Positions 1-12,260 of a stretch of DNA of 64,000 bases are shown here, piece by piece. Each line of letters opens with the position of its first letter. Position 1 is the stretch's first letter. The position numbers and the translations under genes were made by a program. This stretch comes from Parapusillimonas granuli (GTDB taxonomy: Bacteria; Pseudomonadota; Gammaproteobacteria; Burkholderiales; Burkholderiaceae_B): contig NZ_JACCEM010000004.1 in the NCBI RefSeq assembly GCF_013416525.1, positions 310,001 to 374,000 on the forward strand, given 5' to 3'. The notes below the pieces were generated by a model. The model was not told where the DNA came from, ran no database searches, and saw only the letters and a program-made list of their open reading frames with translations.

Positions 1-812
1 ACGCCGTACTTGATGGCTTCCTGGATTTCCTCGACCGGCACGCCGTAGGTTTCCTTCATGTCGCCGCCGAACTGGCGGATTTCGGCCAGGAGCTCCTGGG
101 GCACGCTGGAGCTGCCGTGCATGACCAGATGGGTGTTGGGCAGGCGGCGGTGGATTTCCTTGATGCGCGAAATGGACAGGATGTCGCCGGTGGGCTTGCG
201 GGTGAACTTGTAGGCGCCATGGCTGGTGCCGATGGCGATGGCGAGCGCGTCGAGCTGGGTCCTGGAGACGAAATCGGCGGCTTGTTCGGGGTCGGTGAGC
301 AGCTGTTCCATGGTCATGGTGCCTTCCGCGCCGTGGCCGTCTTCCTTGTCGCCCTTCATGGTTTCCAGGGAACCCAGACAGCCCAGTTCGCCTTCCACCG
401 TGACGCCCACCTTATGGGCCATTTCGACCACGCGGCGCGTGACGTCGAGGTTGTATTCGTAGTCGGCGATGGTCTTGCCGTCTTCCTTCAGGGAACCGTC
501 CATCATGACGCTGGAGAAGCCCAGGTCGATGGCGCCCTGGCAAATCGCGGGCGATTGGCCGTGGTCCTGGTGCATGACGACAGGGATGTGGGGATAGGAT
601 TCCACCGCGGCCTGGATCAGGTACTTGAGGAAGCCTTCGCCCGCATATTTGCGCGCGCCCGCCGACGCCTGCATGATGACGGGGCTGTCGGTCTCGGCAG
701 CGGCTTCCATGATGGCCTGGACTTGCTCGAGGTTGTTGACGTTGAAGGCGGGAATACCGTAGCCGTTCTCGGCTGCATGATCGAGCAGCTGGCGCATGGA
801 GACAAGGGCCAT
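1..812 (-). CDS. fba: Class II fructose-bisphosphate aldolase (3' end outside window)
   Basis: Cytosolic zinc-dependent aldolase of glycolysis, gluconeogenesis and the Calvin cycle; it splits fructose-1,6-bisphosphate into two triose phosphates. The frame opens with ATG at 812 behind a CAGGAGT ribosome site 7 bases away. It runs unbroken off the left edge, so about 270 residues of a protein usually near 350 are visible. It begins [19 protein letters not shown] and shows the zinc-binding HQDHG motif, a GELG segment and [10 protein letters not shown]. It is the last visible gene of the minus-strand run tkt-gap-pgk-aldehyde dehydrogenase-mogA-fba, 81 bases after mogA. The family call is secure; only the C-terminus is unseen. 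Confidence 0.95.
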   Translation of the reverse strand, partial: MALVSMRQLLDHAAENGYGIPAFNVNNLEQVQAIMEAAAETDSPVIMQASAGARKYAGEGFLKYLIQAAVESYPHIPVVMHQDHGQSPAICQGAIDLGFSSVMMDGSLKEDGKTIADYEYNLDVTRRVVEMAHKVGVTVEGELGCLGSLETMKGDKEDGHGAEGTMTMEQLLTDPEQAADFVSRTQLDALAIAIGTSHGAYKFTRKPTGDILSISRIKEIHRRLPNTHLVMHGSSSVPQELLAEIRQFGGDMKETYGVPVEEIQEAIKYG

Positions 813-893
813 GACAAGACTCCTGAAATCGATTGGTGATTGAATCCGGCCATTTTACCCGAATGCGGGGTGGCGTCAGGCCGCCCCGCGGCC

Positions 894-1511
894 TTACCCG
901 CGTATCGCGGATTTGGGCCGGAAAGCCTTGCAGACCTCGGCGCGGGTTTCCACGTAGGGGCCGCCGATCAGGTCTATGCAGTACGGCACCGCGGCGAAGA
1001 TGCCCGGCACCAGCACCGCCCCGTTTTCGTCCCGCAGGCCTTCCAGCGTTTCCTTGATGGCCTTGGGCTGGCCCGGAAGATTGATGATCAGGGCCGCATG
1101 GCCCTCGGTTTCGCGGATCACGGCCACTTGCCGCGACAGGATGGCGGTGGGCACGAACTTCAGGCTGACCTGCCGCATTTGCTCGCCGAAACCGGGCATT
1201 TCCTTGGTGGCCACCGCCAGCGTCGCCTCGGGCGTGACGTCGCGCCGCGCCGGGCCCGTGCCGCCGGTGGTGAGGACCAGGTCGCAGCCCAGCTCATCGA
1301 CCAGTTCGACGAGGGTGGCGGAGATGCGGTCGGGCTCGTCGGGGATCAGGCGGGACACGCATTGCGGCGCCCGGGTCAGCGCGCCTTCCAGCCAGCCTTG
1401 CAGGGCGGGTATGCCCTGGTCCTGATAAGCGCCGCTGGAAGCGCGATCGGAGACCGACACCAGCCCGACCAGCAACTGGTCGGGCTGCCGGCGCACCAGG
1501 CGTTCTTGCAT
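894..1511 (-). CDS. mogA: Molybdopterin adenylyltransferase MogA
   Basis: Activates molybdopterin with ATP (adenylylation) before MoeA inserts molybdate, in the cytosol. The 205-residue protein has the MoaB/Mog fold signatures LVSVSDRAS near the N-terminus and TTGGTGPARRDVTPEAT in the middle. The latter is the conserved GGTG...RDxTPEA nucleotide/molybdopterin-binding loop. Length is normal for MogA. It starts 15 bases after the aldehyde dehydrogenase stop, so it probably shares its transcript. A shorter relative, MoaB, lies at 51471-51989 in the main cofactor cluster. This copy has the classical MogA signature; the other is the MoaB type. Confidence 0.9.
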   Translation of the reverse strand: MQERLVRRQPDQLLVGLVSVSDRASSGAYQDQGIPALQGWLEGALTRAPQCVSRLIPDEPDRISATLVELVDELGCDLVLTTGGTGPARRDVTPEATLAVATKEMPGFGEQMRQVSLKFVPTAILSRQVAVIRETEGHAALIINLPGQPKAIKETLEGLRDENGAVLVPGIFAAVPYCIDLIGGPYVETRAEVCKAFRPKSAIRG

Positions 1512-1526
1512 GCCGTTGCCTCCCGC

Positions 1527-2960
1527 CTAGTGCTTGATCGCCACCGTCTTGACGGTGGTGAATCCGTACAGGGCCTCGAAGCCCTTCTCGCGGCCGTAGC
1601 CGGACTGGCCGGACCCGCCGAACGGCAGCTCCACACCCCCCGCCGCGCCATAGTTGTTGACGAAGACCTGGCCGGAGCGGACCTTGCGGGCCATCCTGAG
1701 CTGGCGCCCGCCGTCCTGGGTCCAGACGCCGGCCGCCAGGCCGTAGGGGGTTCCGTTGGCGATGCGCAGCGCCTCTTCTTCGGTATCGAAGGGAATGGCG
1801 CAGAGCACGGGGCCGAAAATTTCCTCCTGGGCCAGGCGGTGGTCGGGCGGGACGTCGCTCAGCAGGACGGGCACCTGGTAGTAGCCGCCTTTGGGCGCAT
1901 TGGCGTCCAGCACGCCGCGCGCCGCCACCGTCACGCCGGAGTCGTCGGCGCCGGCAAGCAACTGGCTTACCCGCTGGTGCTGCTTGGCGTTGATCAGGGG
2001 ACCGCAGTCGGGATCGTCGGCCGCCGGGCCGGTGCGCGTTGCGCGGAAGAGCTCGGACAACCGCCCGACCACGTCGGCATAGACCGCCCGCTGAACCAGC
2101 AGCCGGCTGCCCGCGGAGCAGGTCTGGCCCGCGTTTTGAATGATGGCGTTCAGCAGCACGGGCAAGGCGGCGTCGATGTCGGCGTCGGAGAACACGATTT
2201 GCGGAGACTTCCCGCCCAGTTCCAGCGTGACCGGCGCGAAATGCGCGGCGGCGGCCTGCGCCACCTGCCGGCCGGTCTGGGGCGAGCCGGTGAACGACAC
2301 GTGGTCTATGCCCGCGTGCTCGGCCAGGGCGGCGCCGGCCTCGATGCCCAGGCCGGTGCAGATATTGAGCGCGCCCGCCGGCAGACCCGTGGCCATCGCG
2401 ATCTCGGCCACCTTCAGCACCGACAGGCAGGCGTCTTCGGCGGGCTTGACGACGCAGGCGTTGCCCGTCGCCAGCGCCGCGCCCACGCTGCGCCCGAAGA
2501 TTTGCAGCGGATAGTTCCAGGGCACGATGTGCCCGGTCACCCCGTGCGGCTCGCGCACGGTGAAGACGGTGTAGCCTTCGGGGTAGGGTATGGTCTGCCC
2601 ATGGAGTTTGTCGACCGCGCCGGCGTAGAACTCGAAATAGCGCGCCACGGCGGCCGCGTCCGCGCGCGCCTGCTTCATGGGCTTGCCCGTATCCCTGGAT
2701 TCGATGGCGGCGAGCTCTTCGCGCTGCGCCAGGAGCGCCTGGCTGATGCGCCAGAGCAGGCGGCTGCGGTCCGCCGGCGCCATGCGCCCCCATTCCCCTT
2801 CGCGGGCGCTGCGGGCCGCGTGGACGGCGACGTCGATGTCGGCCGCGCCGGAACGGGCGATTTCAGCGTACATCTCGCCGCTGGATGGATCGTATACCGG
2901 CAGCGTCTGGCCGGCCAGCGCGGCCACCCATTGGTTGGCGATGAAGTTCTTGTGGATCAT
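1527..2960 (-). CDS. NAD(P)-dependent aldehyde dehydrogenase
   Basis: Oxidises an aldehyde to the acid; the substrate is not decidable from sequence. The 477-residue protein has the full aldehyde dehydrogenase layout: the PWNYPL cofactor-site segment near 147-152, FTGS around 223, general-base Glu247 in LELGG, and catalytic Cys281 in NAGQTCSAG. The C-terminal GGSGQSGYGREKG segment is typical of betaine-aldehyde/gamma-aminobutyraldehyde/coniferyl-type members. The ATG follows GGGAG about 9 bases away. It lies 30 bases after pgk and 15 before mogA, inside a sugar-phosphate cluster, which suggests co-transcription but gives no pathway. Confidence 0.9.
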   Translation of the reverse strand: MIHKNFIANQWVAALAGQTLPVYDPSSGEMYAEIARSGAADIDVAVHAARSAREGEWGRMAPADRSRLLWRISQALLAQREELAAIESRDTGKPMKQARADAAAVARYFEFYAGAVDKLHGQTIPYPEGYTVFTVREPHGVTGHIVPWNYPLQIFGRSVGAALATGNACVVKPAEDACLSVLKVAEIAMATGLPAGALNICTGLGIEAGAALAEHAGIDHVSFTGSPQTGRQVAQAAAAHFAPVTLELGGKSPQIVFSDADIDAALPVLLNAIIQNAGQTCSAGSRLLVQRAVYADVVGRLSELFRATRTGPAADDPDCGPLINAKQHQRVSQLLAGADDSGVTVAARGVLDANAPKGGYYQVPVLLSDVPPDHRLAQEEIFGPVLCAIPFDTEEEALRIANGTPYGLAAGVWTQDGGRQLRMARKVRSGQVFVNNYGAAGGVELPFGGSGQSGYGREKGFEALYGFTTVKTVAIKH

Positions 2961-2990
2961 GGTGTTCGTCTCCCGGGGCCGGGCCCCTAG

Positions 2991-4181
2991 TCAATCTCCG
3001 CGCTGCTGCAGCGCTTCCACCGCGGGCAGGGTCTTGCCTTCCAGGAATTCCAGGAAGGCGCCCCCGCCCGTCGAGATATAGCCGATGCGGTCCTCGATGC
3101 CGTATTTGGCGATGGCCGCCAGCGTGTCGCCGCCGCCCGCGATCGAGAAACCGTCGGAATCCGCGATGGCCTGCGCGACGACCTTCGTGCCGTTGCCGAA
3201 GGCATCGAATTCGAAAACGCCGACCGGCCCGTTCCAGACGATGGTGCCGGCCTGCTTGAGGATGCCGGCCAGCTGCTGCGCGGTTTCGGGGCCGATGTCG
3301 AGGATCATGTCGTTCTCGGCGACGTCGCCGGCCCGCTTGACGGTGGCCGGCGCGTCGGCGCTGAAGGTTTCGGCGCAGACCACGTCCACGGGTATCGGGA
3401 CGTCGGCCCCGCGCTGCTTCATGATGTCGATCACGGCCTTGGCCTGGTCGACCTGTTCGGCTTCCACCAGCGACTTGCCCACCGGCAGGCCGGCCGCGAG
3501 CATGAAGGTGTTGGCGATGCCGCCGCCCACCACCAGCTTGTCGACCTTGGCGGCGAGCGCCTGCAGGATGGACAGCTTGGTCGACACCTTCGAGCCGGCG
3601 ACGATGGCCACCATGGGGTGGGCGGGATTTTCGAGCGCGCGGCCCAGGGCCCGCAGTTCGGCCTCGAGCAAGGGGCCGGCGCAGGCCACCGGCGCGTGCA
3701 GCGCCATGCCGTGCGTCGTGGCCTCGGCGCGGTGCGCCGTCCCGAAGGCATCGTTCACGTAGACGTCGCACAGCGCGGCCATTTTCCGCGCGAGCCCGTC
3801 GTCGTTCTTTTTCTCGCCCACATTGCAGCGGCAGTTTTCGAGCAGCACGACGCGGCCCGGCTCGACCTCGACGCCGTCGACCCAGTCCGTGCGCAGTTCG
3901 ACCGGCTGGCCCAGGAGTTCGGACAGGCGCCGCGCGACCGGCGCGAGGGAGTCTTCGGGGCGCACGGCCCCTTCGGTGGGACGCCCCAGGTGCGACGTGA
4001 CCATGACGGCCGCGCCCGCATCCAGCGCCATGCGTATGGCCGGCACCGATGCGCGCACGCGCGTGTCCTCGGTGATCTGGCCGTCTTTCAGCGGCACGTT
4101 CAAGTCGCTGCGGATGAACACCCGCTTGCCGGCCAGGTGGCCCGCTTTCGCCAGCGACGTAAGGGTTTTGATCTTGGGCAT
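2991..4181 (-). CDS. pgk: Phosphoglycerate kinase
   Basis: Interconverts 1,3-bisphosphoglycerate + ADP and 3-phosphoglycerate + ATP in glycolysis and the Calvin cycle. The 396-residue protein starts [19 protein letters not shown] and has the RSDLNVPL substrate loop, the SHLGRP segment and the C-terminal nucleotide-binding GGGDTLAA. The ATG at 4181 is chosen because it has an AAGGAAG ribosome site and matches the family N-terminus. The open frame continues 132 bases further upstream into non-family sequence. It follows gap on the same strand with a gap of about 75 bases. Confidence 0.97.
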   Translation of the reverse strand: MPKIKTLTSLAKAGHLAGKRVFIRSDLNVPLKDGQITEDTRVRASVPAIRMALDAGAAVMVTSHLGRPTEGAVRPEDSLAPVARRLSELLGQPVELRTDWVDGVEVEPGRVVLLENCRCNVGEKKNDDGLARKMAALCDVYVNDAFGTAHRAEATTHGMALHAPVACAGPLLEAELRALGRALENPAHPMVAIVAGSKVSTKLSILQALAAKVDKLVVGGGIANTFMLAAGLPVGKSLVEAEQVDQAKAVIDIMKQRGADVPIPVDVVCAETFSADAPATVKRAGDVAENDMILDIGPETAQQLAGILKQAGTIVWNGPVGVFEFDAFGNGTKVVAQAIADSDGFSIAGGGDTLAAIAKYGIEDRIGYISTGGGAFLEFLEGKTLPAVEALQQRGD

Positions 4182-4255
4182 ATCAATGGCTTCCTTTCGG
4201 TCGATCATACACGACAAGGGCGGGTTGCCCCGCCCTTGTCCGGATGACCAAATGC

Positions 4256-5269
4256 TTATTTGGCCGTCATCAAGGCGACCGTGGTGTCGAGCATGCGGTT
4301 GGAGAAACCCCATTCGTTGTCGTACCAGGAAGACACTTTGACGAGCGAGCCCGAGACCTTGGTCAGCCCGGCGTCGACCGTGCTGGAGGCGGGATCGTGG
4401 TTGTAGTCGACCGAAACCAGGGGTTCTTCGTTGTATTGCAAAATGCCCTTCAGGGGGCCGGATTCGGCGGCCGCCTTCAGGATGCCGTTGACTTCCTCGA
4501 CGGAGGTGTCGCGCGCCGCCACGAAGGACAGGTCGACGATGGACACGTTGATGGTCGGGACGCGGATGGCGTAGCCGTCCAGCTTGCCGTTGAGCTCGGG
4601 CAGCACCAGGCCGACCGCCGACGCGGCGCCGGTCTTGGTGGGGATCATGCTGTGCGTGGCCGAACGCGCGCGGCGCAGGTCCTCGTGGTAGACGTCGGTG
4701 AGCACCTGGTCATTGGTGTAGGCGTGGATGGTGGTCATCAGACCGCTGACCACGCCCAGCTTTTCGTGCAGGGGCTTGACCAGGGGCGCCAGGCAGTTGG
4801 TGGTGCACGAGGCGTTGGAAATGACCGTGTCGCTGGCCTTGAGCACTTCGTGGTTCACGCCGTAGACCACGGTGGCGTCGACGTCTTTGCCGCCGGGCGC
4901 GGAAATGATGACTTTCTTGGCGCCGCCCTTCAGGTGGGCGCTCGCTTTTTCCTTGCTGGTGAAGAAGCCCGTGCATTCGAGCACCACGTCGACGCCCAGC
5001 TCGCCCCACGGCAGGGCGGAGGGGTCGCGGTTCGCCAGCACGCGGATCCGGTCGCCGTTCACGACCATGTAATCGCCGTCGACCGTGACCGTGCCCGGGA
5101 ACTTGCCGTGCGCGGTGTCGTAACGGGTCAGGTGGGCGTTGGTCTTGGGGTTGCCCAGATCGTTGATGGCCACGATTTCGATGTCGTGCTTCTTGCCGCC
5201 TTCGTAGTGAGCACGCAGAATATTACGGCCGATGCGGCCATAGCCATTGATCGCCACGCGTATGGTCAT
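4256..5269 (-). CDS. gap: Glyceraldehyde-3-phosphate dehydrogenase
   Basis: Oxidative phosphorylation of glyceraldehyde-3-phosphate with NAD (or NADP in reverse). The 337-residue protein has the Rossmann motif [10 protein letters not shown] at the N-terminus and the catalytic-cysteine segment [13 protein letters not shown] near residues 153-165. The C-terminus [12 protein letters not shown] is typical. A strong AAAGGAGA ribosome site precedes the ATG, and only 12 bases separate it from the tkt stop, so the two genes are surely one transcript. Whether it favours NAD or NADP cannot be told by eye. Confidence 0.97.
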   Translation of the reverse strand: MTIRVAINGYGRIGRNILRAHYEGGKKHDIEIVAINDLGNPKTNAHLTRYDTAHGKFPGTVTVDGDYMVVNGDRIRVLANRDPSALPWGELGVDVVLECTGFFTSKEKASAHLKGGAKKVIISAPGGKDVDATVVYGVNHEVLKASDTVISNASCTTNCLAPLVKPLHEKLGVVSGLMTTIHAYTNDQVLTDVYHEDLRRARSATHSMIPTKTGAASAVGLVLPELNGKLDGYAIRVPTINVSIVDLSFVAARDTSVEEVNGILKAAAESGPLKGILQYNEEPLVSVDYNHDPASSTVDAGLTKVSGSLVKVSSWYDNEWGFSNRMLDTTVALMTAK

Positions 5270-5281
5270 TGCAAATCTCCT

Positions 5282-7327
5282 TTATAGAACTCGTTCGACG
5301 GCCGCGGCAACATGCTCGGCAGTCAAGCCAAAATACTTGAACAAGGCGCCGGCCGGAGCGGATTCGCCGTAGGTGTCGAGGCCGACCACCGCGCCTTCCA
5401 GGCCGACATATTTGTACCAGCCACCGGTCGCCCCGGCTTCCACCGCCACGCGCGGCAGCCCCTTGGGCAGTACGGATTCCTTCCAGGCGTCGTCCTGGGC
5501 GTCGAAGACGTTGGCGCAGGGCATGGAAACCACGCGCACCGCGATGCCGCGCGCCGCCAGCTGTTCCTGGGCGGCCAGCGCCAGGGCCACTTCGGAGCCC
5601 GTGGCGATGATGACGGCCTTGGGCTCGGCGGCATCGCGCAGCACGTAGCCGCCGCGGCGGATGCCGGCGATGGCCGCCTGGTCGCGCGGCACGAAAGGCA
5701 GGTTCTGGCGCGACAGCAGCAGCGCGCTGGGGCCGCCGTCGCGGACCTTCATGCCGACGCTGGCCGGGCGCTCGAGCGCCGCGACCCAGGCCGCCGCCGT
5801 TTCGGTCGTGTCGCAGGGCCGCCAGACATGCAGATTGGGAATCAGGCGCAGGCTGGCGGCGTGCTCGACCGACTGGTGGGTCGGGCCGTCTTCGCCCAGC
5901 CCGATGGAATCGTGGGTGAACACGTGCACCACGCGCTGCTTCATGAGCGCGGCCATGCGTATGGCGTTGCGCGAGTAATCCGAGAAAGTGAGGAAGGTGC
6001 CGCCGAAAGGCAGGTAGCCGCCATGCAGGGCCACGCCGTTCATGATGGCCGCCATGCCGAATTCGCGCACGCCATAATTGATGTGGCGGCCGAAGTGCAG
6101 ATGGCCTTCGCCCGCGCGGACGGGCTCCGCGCCCTTCCAGTCGGTCAGGTTGGAGCCGGTGAGATCCGCGGAACCGCCCAGCATTTCGGGCAGGATCCCG
6201 ACCAGCGCGCTGATCGCCAGTTGCGATGCCTTGCGCGTGGCCACGGTTTCGGCCTTCTGGTTGCAGGCGTCGATGAGCGCCTGCGCGCTTGCCTGGAAGC
6301 TGGCGGGCAGTTCGCCGGAAAGGCGGCGGCGCAATTCCGCCGCTTCCGCCGGGAACGCTTGGGCATAGGCGTCGAAGCGGGCCTGCCATTCCGCCTGCGC
6401 CTTGCCGCCTTGCGCGCGCGCATCCCAGGCGGCGTAGACCGCATCGGGAATGACGAAAGGCTCGTGCGGCCAATTCAGGGCGGCGCGCGTGGCGGCGATT
6501 TCAGCGGCGCCCAGGGCGGCGCCGTGCACTTTCTCTGTGCCCGCCATGGTGGGCGCGCCCTTGCCGATGACGGTCCGGCAGGCGATGAGGGTGGGGCCTT
6601 TGCCCAGCGCCGCATAGGCCTTGGCCTGGACGATGGCCGCGTCGACCGCCTCGACGTCGTGCCCGTCGACCCCCGGGATCACGTTCCAGCCGTAGCTGCG
6701 GAAGCGTTCGGGGGTGTCGTCGCCGAACCAGTTCTCGACGCGGCCGTCGATGGAGATGCCGTTGTCGTCATAGAACGCGATGAGCTTGGACAGCTTGAGC
6801 GTGCCGGCCAGCGAACATACTTCGTGCGAGATGCCTTCCATCAGGCAGCCGTCGCCCAGGAACACATAGGTGTAGTGATCGACGACGCCATGCCCCGGGC
6901 GGTTGAATTCCTGCGCCAGCAAGGCTTCGGCCAGCGCCATGCCGACCGCATTGGCCAGGCCCTGGCCCAGCGGGCCGGTGGTGGTTTCCACGCCCGCCGT
7001 GATGCCCACTTCGGGGTGGCCGGGCGTGCGGGAATGCAGTTGCCGGAAATTGCGCAGTTCTTCCATGGGCAGGTCGTAGCCCGACAGGTGCAGCAGCGCG
7101 TAGATCAGCATCGAGCCATGGCCGTTCGACAGCACGAAGCGGTCGCGGTCGGCCCATGAAGGGTCGGCGGGGTTGTGCCGCAGATGGCGCGTCCACAAGG
7201 CCTGGGAGACTTCCGCCATCCCCATCGGTGCGCCGGGATGTCCCGAATTGGCTTGTTGAACCGCATCCATGGCCAGGGCGCGTATTGCGTTGGCCATGGA
7301 CGAATCTTGGGCAGGCGTAAGGCTCAT
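5282..7327 (-). CDS. tkt: Transketolase
   Basis: Thiamine-diphosphate enzyme moving two-carbon ketol units in the pentose phosphate and Calvin pathways. At 681 residues it is full length. N-terminal [11 protein letters not shown], the ThDP/Mg motif [21 protein letters not shown] and the pyrimidine-domain segment [13 protein letters not shown] are all present. It is the first gene of the minus-strand carbon cluster. The ribosome site before the ATG is weak (GCGAG). The upstream 140 bases are shared with divergent rsmE and should hold both promoters; a TAAAAT hexamer on the minus strand near 7392-7397 is a weak candidate. Confidence 0.97.
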   Translation of the reverse strand: MSLTPAQDSSMANAIRALAMDAVQQANSGHPGAPMGMAEVSQALWTRHLRHNPADPSWADRDRFVLSNGHGSMLIYALLHLSGYDLPMEELRNFRQLHSRTPGHPEVGITAGVETTTGPLGQGLANAVGMALAEALLAQEFNRPGHGVVDHYTYVFLGDGCLMEGISHEVCSLAGTLKLSKLIAFYDDNGISIDGRVENWFGDDTPERFRSYGWNVIPGVDGHDVEAVDAAIVQAKAYAALGKGPTLIACRTVIGKGAPTMAGTEKVHGAALGAAEIAATRAALNWPHEPFVIPDAVYAAWDARAQGGKAQAEWQARFDAYAQAFPAEAAELRRRLSGELPASFQASAQALIDACNQKAETVATRKASQLAISALVGILPEMLGGSADLTGSNLTDWKGAEPVRAGEGHLHFGRHINYGVREFGMAAIMNGVALHGGYLPFGGTFLTFSDYSRNAIRMAALMKQRVVHVFTHDSIGLGEDGPTHQSVEHAASLRLIPNLHVWRPCDTTETAAAWVAALERPASVGMKVRDGGPSALLLSRQNLPFVPRDQAAIAGIRRGGYVLRDAAEPKAVIIATGSEVALALAAQEQLAARGIAVRVVSMPCANVFDAQDDAWKESVLPKGLPRVAVEAGATGGWYKYVGLEGAVVGLDTYGESAPAGALFKYFGLTAEHVAAAVERVL

Positions 7328-7468
7328 TGTCGACTCGCGGGGGCGCGGCGGCGAACGTGGCCGGCCCCATCAGTAGGTTTACAAAGCCTCTGATTTTACC
7401 ACCGTGCGGCATCCCTCTTCAGGCGCATCCGGTATCATAGTCCGATTGCAAGCCCTGCCGCGCCGCCC

Positions 7469-8200
7469 ATGTCCGCACCCCGCTTTTATTGCCCCGCGCC
7501 GCTCGCGCCCGACGCCACCATACAACTGCCCGCCGCCCTGGCGCACCACGCGGTCCGGGTGCTGCGCCTCAAGCCGGATACCGGCATCATGCTGTTCGAC
7601 GGCCTGGGCGGCCAATACCCGTCGACGCTGCTCATCGACGGAAAACAGGCTTATGCCCGCACCGGCCCGCACGAAGCCACGGAAGCCGAGCTGCCCGGCC
7701 ATATCACGCTGGCGCAAGGCATGCCCTCGGGCGACAAAATGGACTGGGTGATCGAGAAAGCCGTCGAACTGGGCGCCGCCCGCCTGGTCCCCATCGAGGC
7801 GCAGCGCAGCGTGACGCAATTGAGCGGCGAGCGCCTGCGCAAGCGCATGGAACACTGGCGCCGCGTGGCCCAGGCCGCCAGCGAACAATGCGGCCGCAAC
7901 CGCCTGATGGAAATTTCCGAACCGCTGAGCCTCGCCGCCTGCCTGGGGGAGACCGACGCGGCGGCGCAAACCCTGTTCTGCCATCCGGAAGCGGCCCAGA
8001 GCCTGCCGGACGCGCTGGACCGCAGCAAGGACCGCATACGCCTGCTGGTCGGCCCCGAAGGGGGGTGGTCGCCCCAGGAACAAGCCCTGGTGGAACAGGC
8101 GGGCCTTACGCCCGTCCGCTTCGGCAACCGGGTGCTGCGCACGGAAACGGCAGGCATCGCCCTGATCGCGGCGGTCAGCGCACTGCGGAATTGGGAATGA
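7469..8200 (+). CDS. rsmE: 16S rRNA (uracil-1498-N3) methyltransferase RsmE
   Basis: SPOUT-family methyltransferase that modifies U1498 of 16S rRNA. The 243-residue protein has the family C-terminal knot: LLVGPEGGWSPQEQALVEQAG, then RFGNRVLRTETAGIAL. The N-terminus MSAPRFYCPAPL matches the PUA-like domain start and the upstream codons do not. It is divergent from tkt. Downstream it converges with the barstar-like gene, leaving only 24 bases between stops. Confidence 0.95.
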   Translation: MSAPRFYCPAPLAPDATIQLPAALAHHAVRVLRLKPDTGIMLFDGLGGQYPSTLLIDGKQAYARTGPHEATEAELPGHITLAQGMPSGDKMDWVIEKAVELGAARLVPIEAQRSVTQLSGERLRKRMEHWRRVAQAASEQCGRNRLMEISEPLSLAACLGETDAAAQTLFCHPEAAQSLPDALDRSKDRIRLLVGPEGGWSPQEQALVEQAGLTPVRFGNRVLRTETAGIALIAAVSALRNWE

Positions 8201-8224
8201 GGCCGGCCCGGGCCTGTTGACGCC

Positions 8225-8689
8225 TCAGGCGTCCCCGCCGGAATAGGGGGTGGGCTCCACCCCGGGCTCGGGGTCGGGATGCTTGCCCGCATGCACCACG
8301 CCATAGGTGAAATGCCGGTCGTTGTTCGAGGCGAACTCCACGACGTCTTCGCATACCGCCAGGATCGCCTCGGAGTCTTCCGCCAGCGCGGGGTCGCCGG
8401 AATGGAGGTTGTCGAACCACAGGAACAGGCCCTGCTTGTGATCGAGCACGGTGTCGCACAGGCAATCGTACAGGGCGTCGAGATTGCCGCCGAAGAATTC
8501 GGGGAAGTCCACCGCTTTCACCACCGCGCGCAATACCGCCGAACGGCTGCGCGCGCGGTCGCAGTCGACCACCAAAGCCGTCATGCCGGCCGCTTTGGCG
8601 GCGTCGAGGGCCTCGGCCTGAGAGACGGCAGAAACATCGATCAAACCGCCTTTTTGCAATTTACTTTGCAACGACTGCGCTTGGCTCAT
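8225..8689 (-). CDS. Barstar-family protein
   Basis: Barstar proteins bind and inhibit barnase-type ribonucleases. The 154-residue protein has the barstar core around residues 50-80 (VVKAVDFPEFFGGNLDALYD), including the FGGNxDALxD motif. The N-terminal 25 and C-terminal 20 residues are extensions. Its ATG overlaps the patatin stop as ATGA (8686-8689), so translation is probably coupled to the patatin gene. No ribonuclease toxin is seen nearby, so it is an orphan here. In other genomes such orphans may regulate a housekeeping RNase; that is inference. Confidence 0.85.
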   Translation of the reverse strand: MSQAQSLQSKLQKGGLIDVSAVSQAEALDAAKAAGMTALVVDCDRARSRSAVLRAVVKAVDFPEFFGGNLDALYDCLCDTVLDHKQGLFLWFDNLHSGDPALAEDSEAILAVCEDVVEFASNNDRHFTYGVVHAGKHPDPEPGVEPTPYSGGDA

Positions 8690-9886
8690 TCGGGCGTCTC
8701 CTTGAAAAACGCTTTGACTTCTTCAATACGGCTCAGACTGTCGGACCGCCCCAGACGCATGAGTTCCTGCGTATAGCTTGCTTCGAACAGCAAATACGAC
8801 AACAAGGAACCACCCGTCGTTGGCCCGGAAGCAGACGATACACCGAGAACACGGAAAAGGGTACGCACCGCCCGCGGTATCCGCCTGAAATGGGCCAATG
8901 CCATTTCATCCAGCGACCGGCTCGGCGTCACCACCAGTGTGCTCACCAGATGCAGCGACTCGCTTTTTAATACATTTGGCGGCAGTTGCGCAAGCAAGTG
9001 GTTGATGCGTTGTGTGCGCTCTACATCCATCGAGACGCTGTCCAGGAAGATATTCGACAAAGCATGCCCGCCGATCTGCGCCAGCGAAGGGTATTTGGGA
9101 TCGGTCTGCCTTTCCTCGGTGTGGGTGTCGTCCTTGAAGCCGGTGCCGATCACCATGATCTTCTTTGCGCCCAGGTGTATGGCCGCGCTCATGGGCGCCA
9201 TTTGCCGCATGGAGCCGTCGCCGCACCAATAGGTGCGCCCGCCGACCAGAATGGCCTGGGCGGGGAACACGAAAGGGATGGCGCTGGAGGCCATCAGGTG
9301 ATCGACGCCGATATTGCAGGGCACGGCCTGCCGCAGCGAGCGCTTCCAGGGCTTGATCGTGCCGCGCGATTGATAGAAGGTCAGGTGCTCGCCGGTCGTG
9401 TAGGCGGCGGCCGTCACGGCCAGCGCCTGCAGGATGCCGGCATCGAGATTGTGGCGCAACTGGTCGAAATCCAGGCTGGCCCGCAGCAATTCGCCCAGTG
9501 GCTCGTTGTCCAGCAGCGATCGCGGCTGCCGGTTGCGCAGGTCGGGAAACAGCCAGCCCACCGCCAGCATGGCGAACCAGCGCAGGCCGGTGCGCGCCAG
9601 GCGCAGGGCGTCGGCATGATAGACCCGCCCGGTGCTGATGCCGCCCCAGAGCGCCTCCAGCCGGTCCATGCCGGTTTGCGGGTCGTGCGCATGGCAGGCC
9701 AGGGAAACGGCGTTGATCGCGCCCGCGGACGAGCCGGTGATGACGTCGAAGGGGCAGGTGAACCCCTTGCCGCGCCCGGGGTTCAGGATATCCATGACGC
9801 CCGCCAGGACGCCCGCCTGGTAGGCCGCGCGCGCCCCGCCGCCGGTCAGGACCAGGCCGATCGAGGCATTGGGCGCGCCGGACGGT

Positions 9887-9909
<23 letters not shown>
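8686..9909 (-). CDS. Patatin-like phospholipase
   Basis: Serine acyl hydrolase of the patatin family, probably acting on phospholipids or lysophospholipids. In 407 residues it shows the oxyanion loop GGGARAAYQAGVL (23-35), the nucleophile elbow GSSAG with Ser61, and the catalytic-dyad Asp231 in CGDGSM. No signal peptide or membrane segment is evident, so it is probably cytosolic or peripheral. Its start codon lies 23 bases inside the end of maeB, and its stop overlaps the barstar start, forming a tight maeB-patatin-barstar transcription unit. Substrate unknown. Confidence 0.9.
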
Positions 9910-12178
<2,269 letters not shown>

Positions 12179-12260
12179 GATGGCGTGCTTTTAAAGAGTG
12201 AACCAGAGCACATTCTATCGCTTGGCCCCGGTTTGGAATACCGGAAATGGCGGACGAGGC

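Noticed and set aside
840-2990. Long plus-strand open frame opposite mogA and the aldehyde dehydrogenase
   Set aside because: It encodes Gly/Arg/Ala/His-rich sequence with no motif and lies wholly antisense to two genes with clear catalytic residues; an artefact of high G+C.
5312-7159. 615-codon plus-strand open frame opposite tkt
   Set aside because: Transketolase on the minus strand has all family motifs; the antisense frame has low-complexity composition and no start context.
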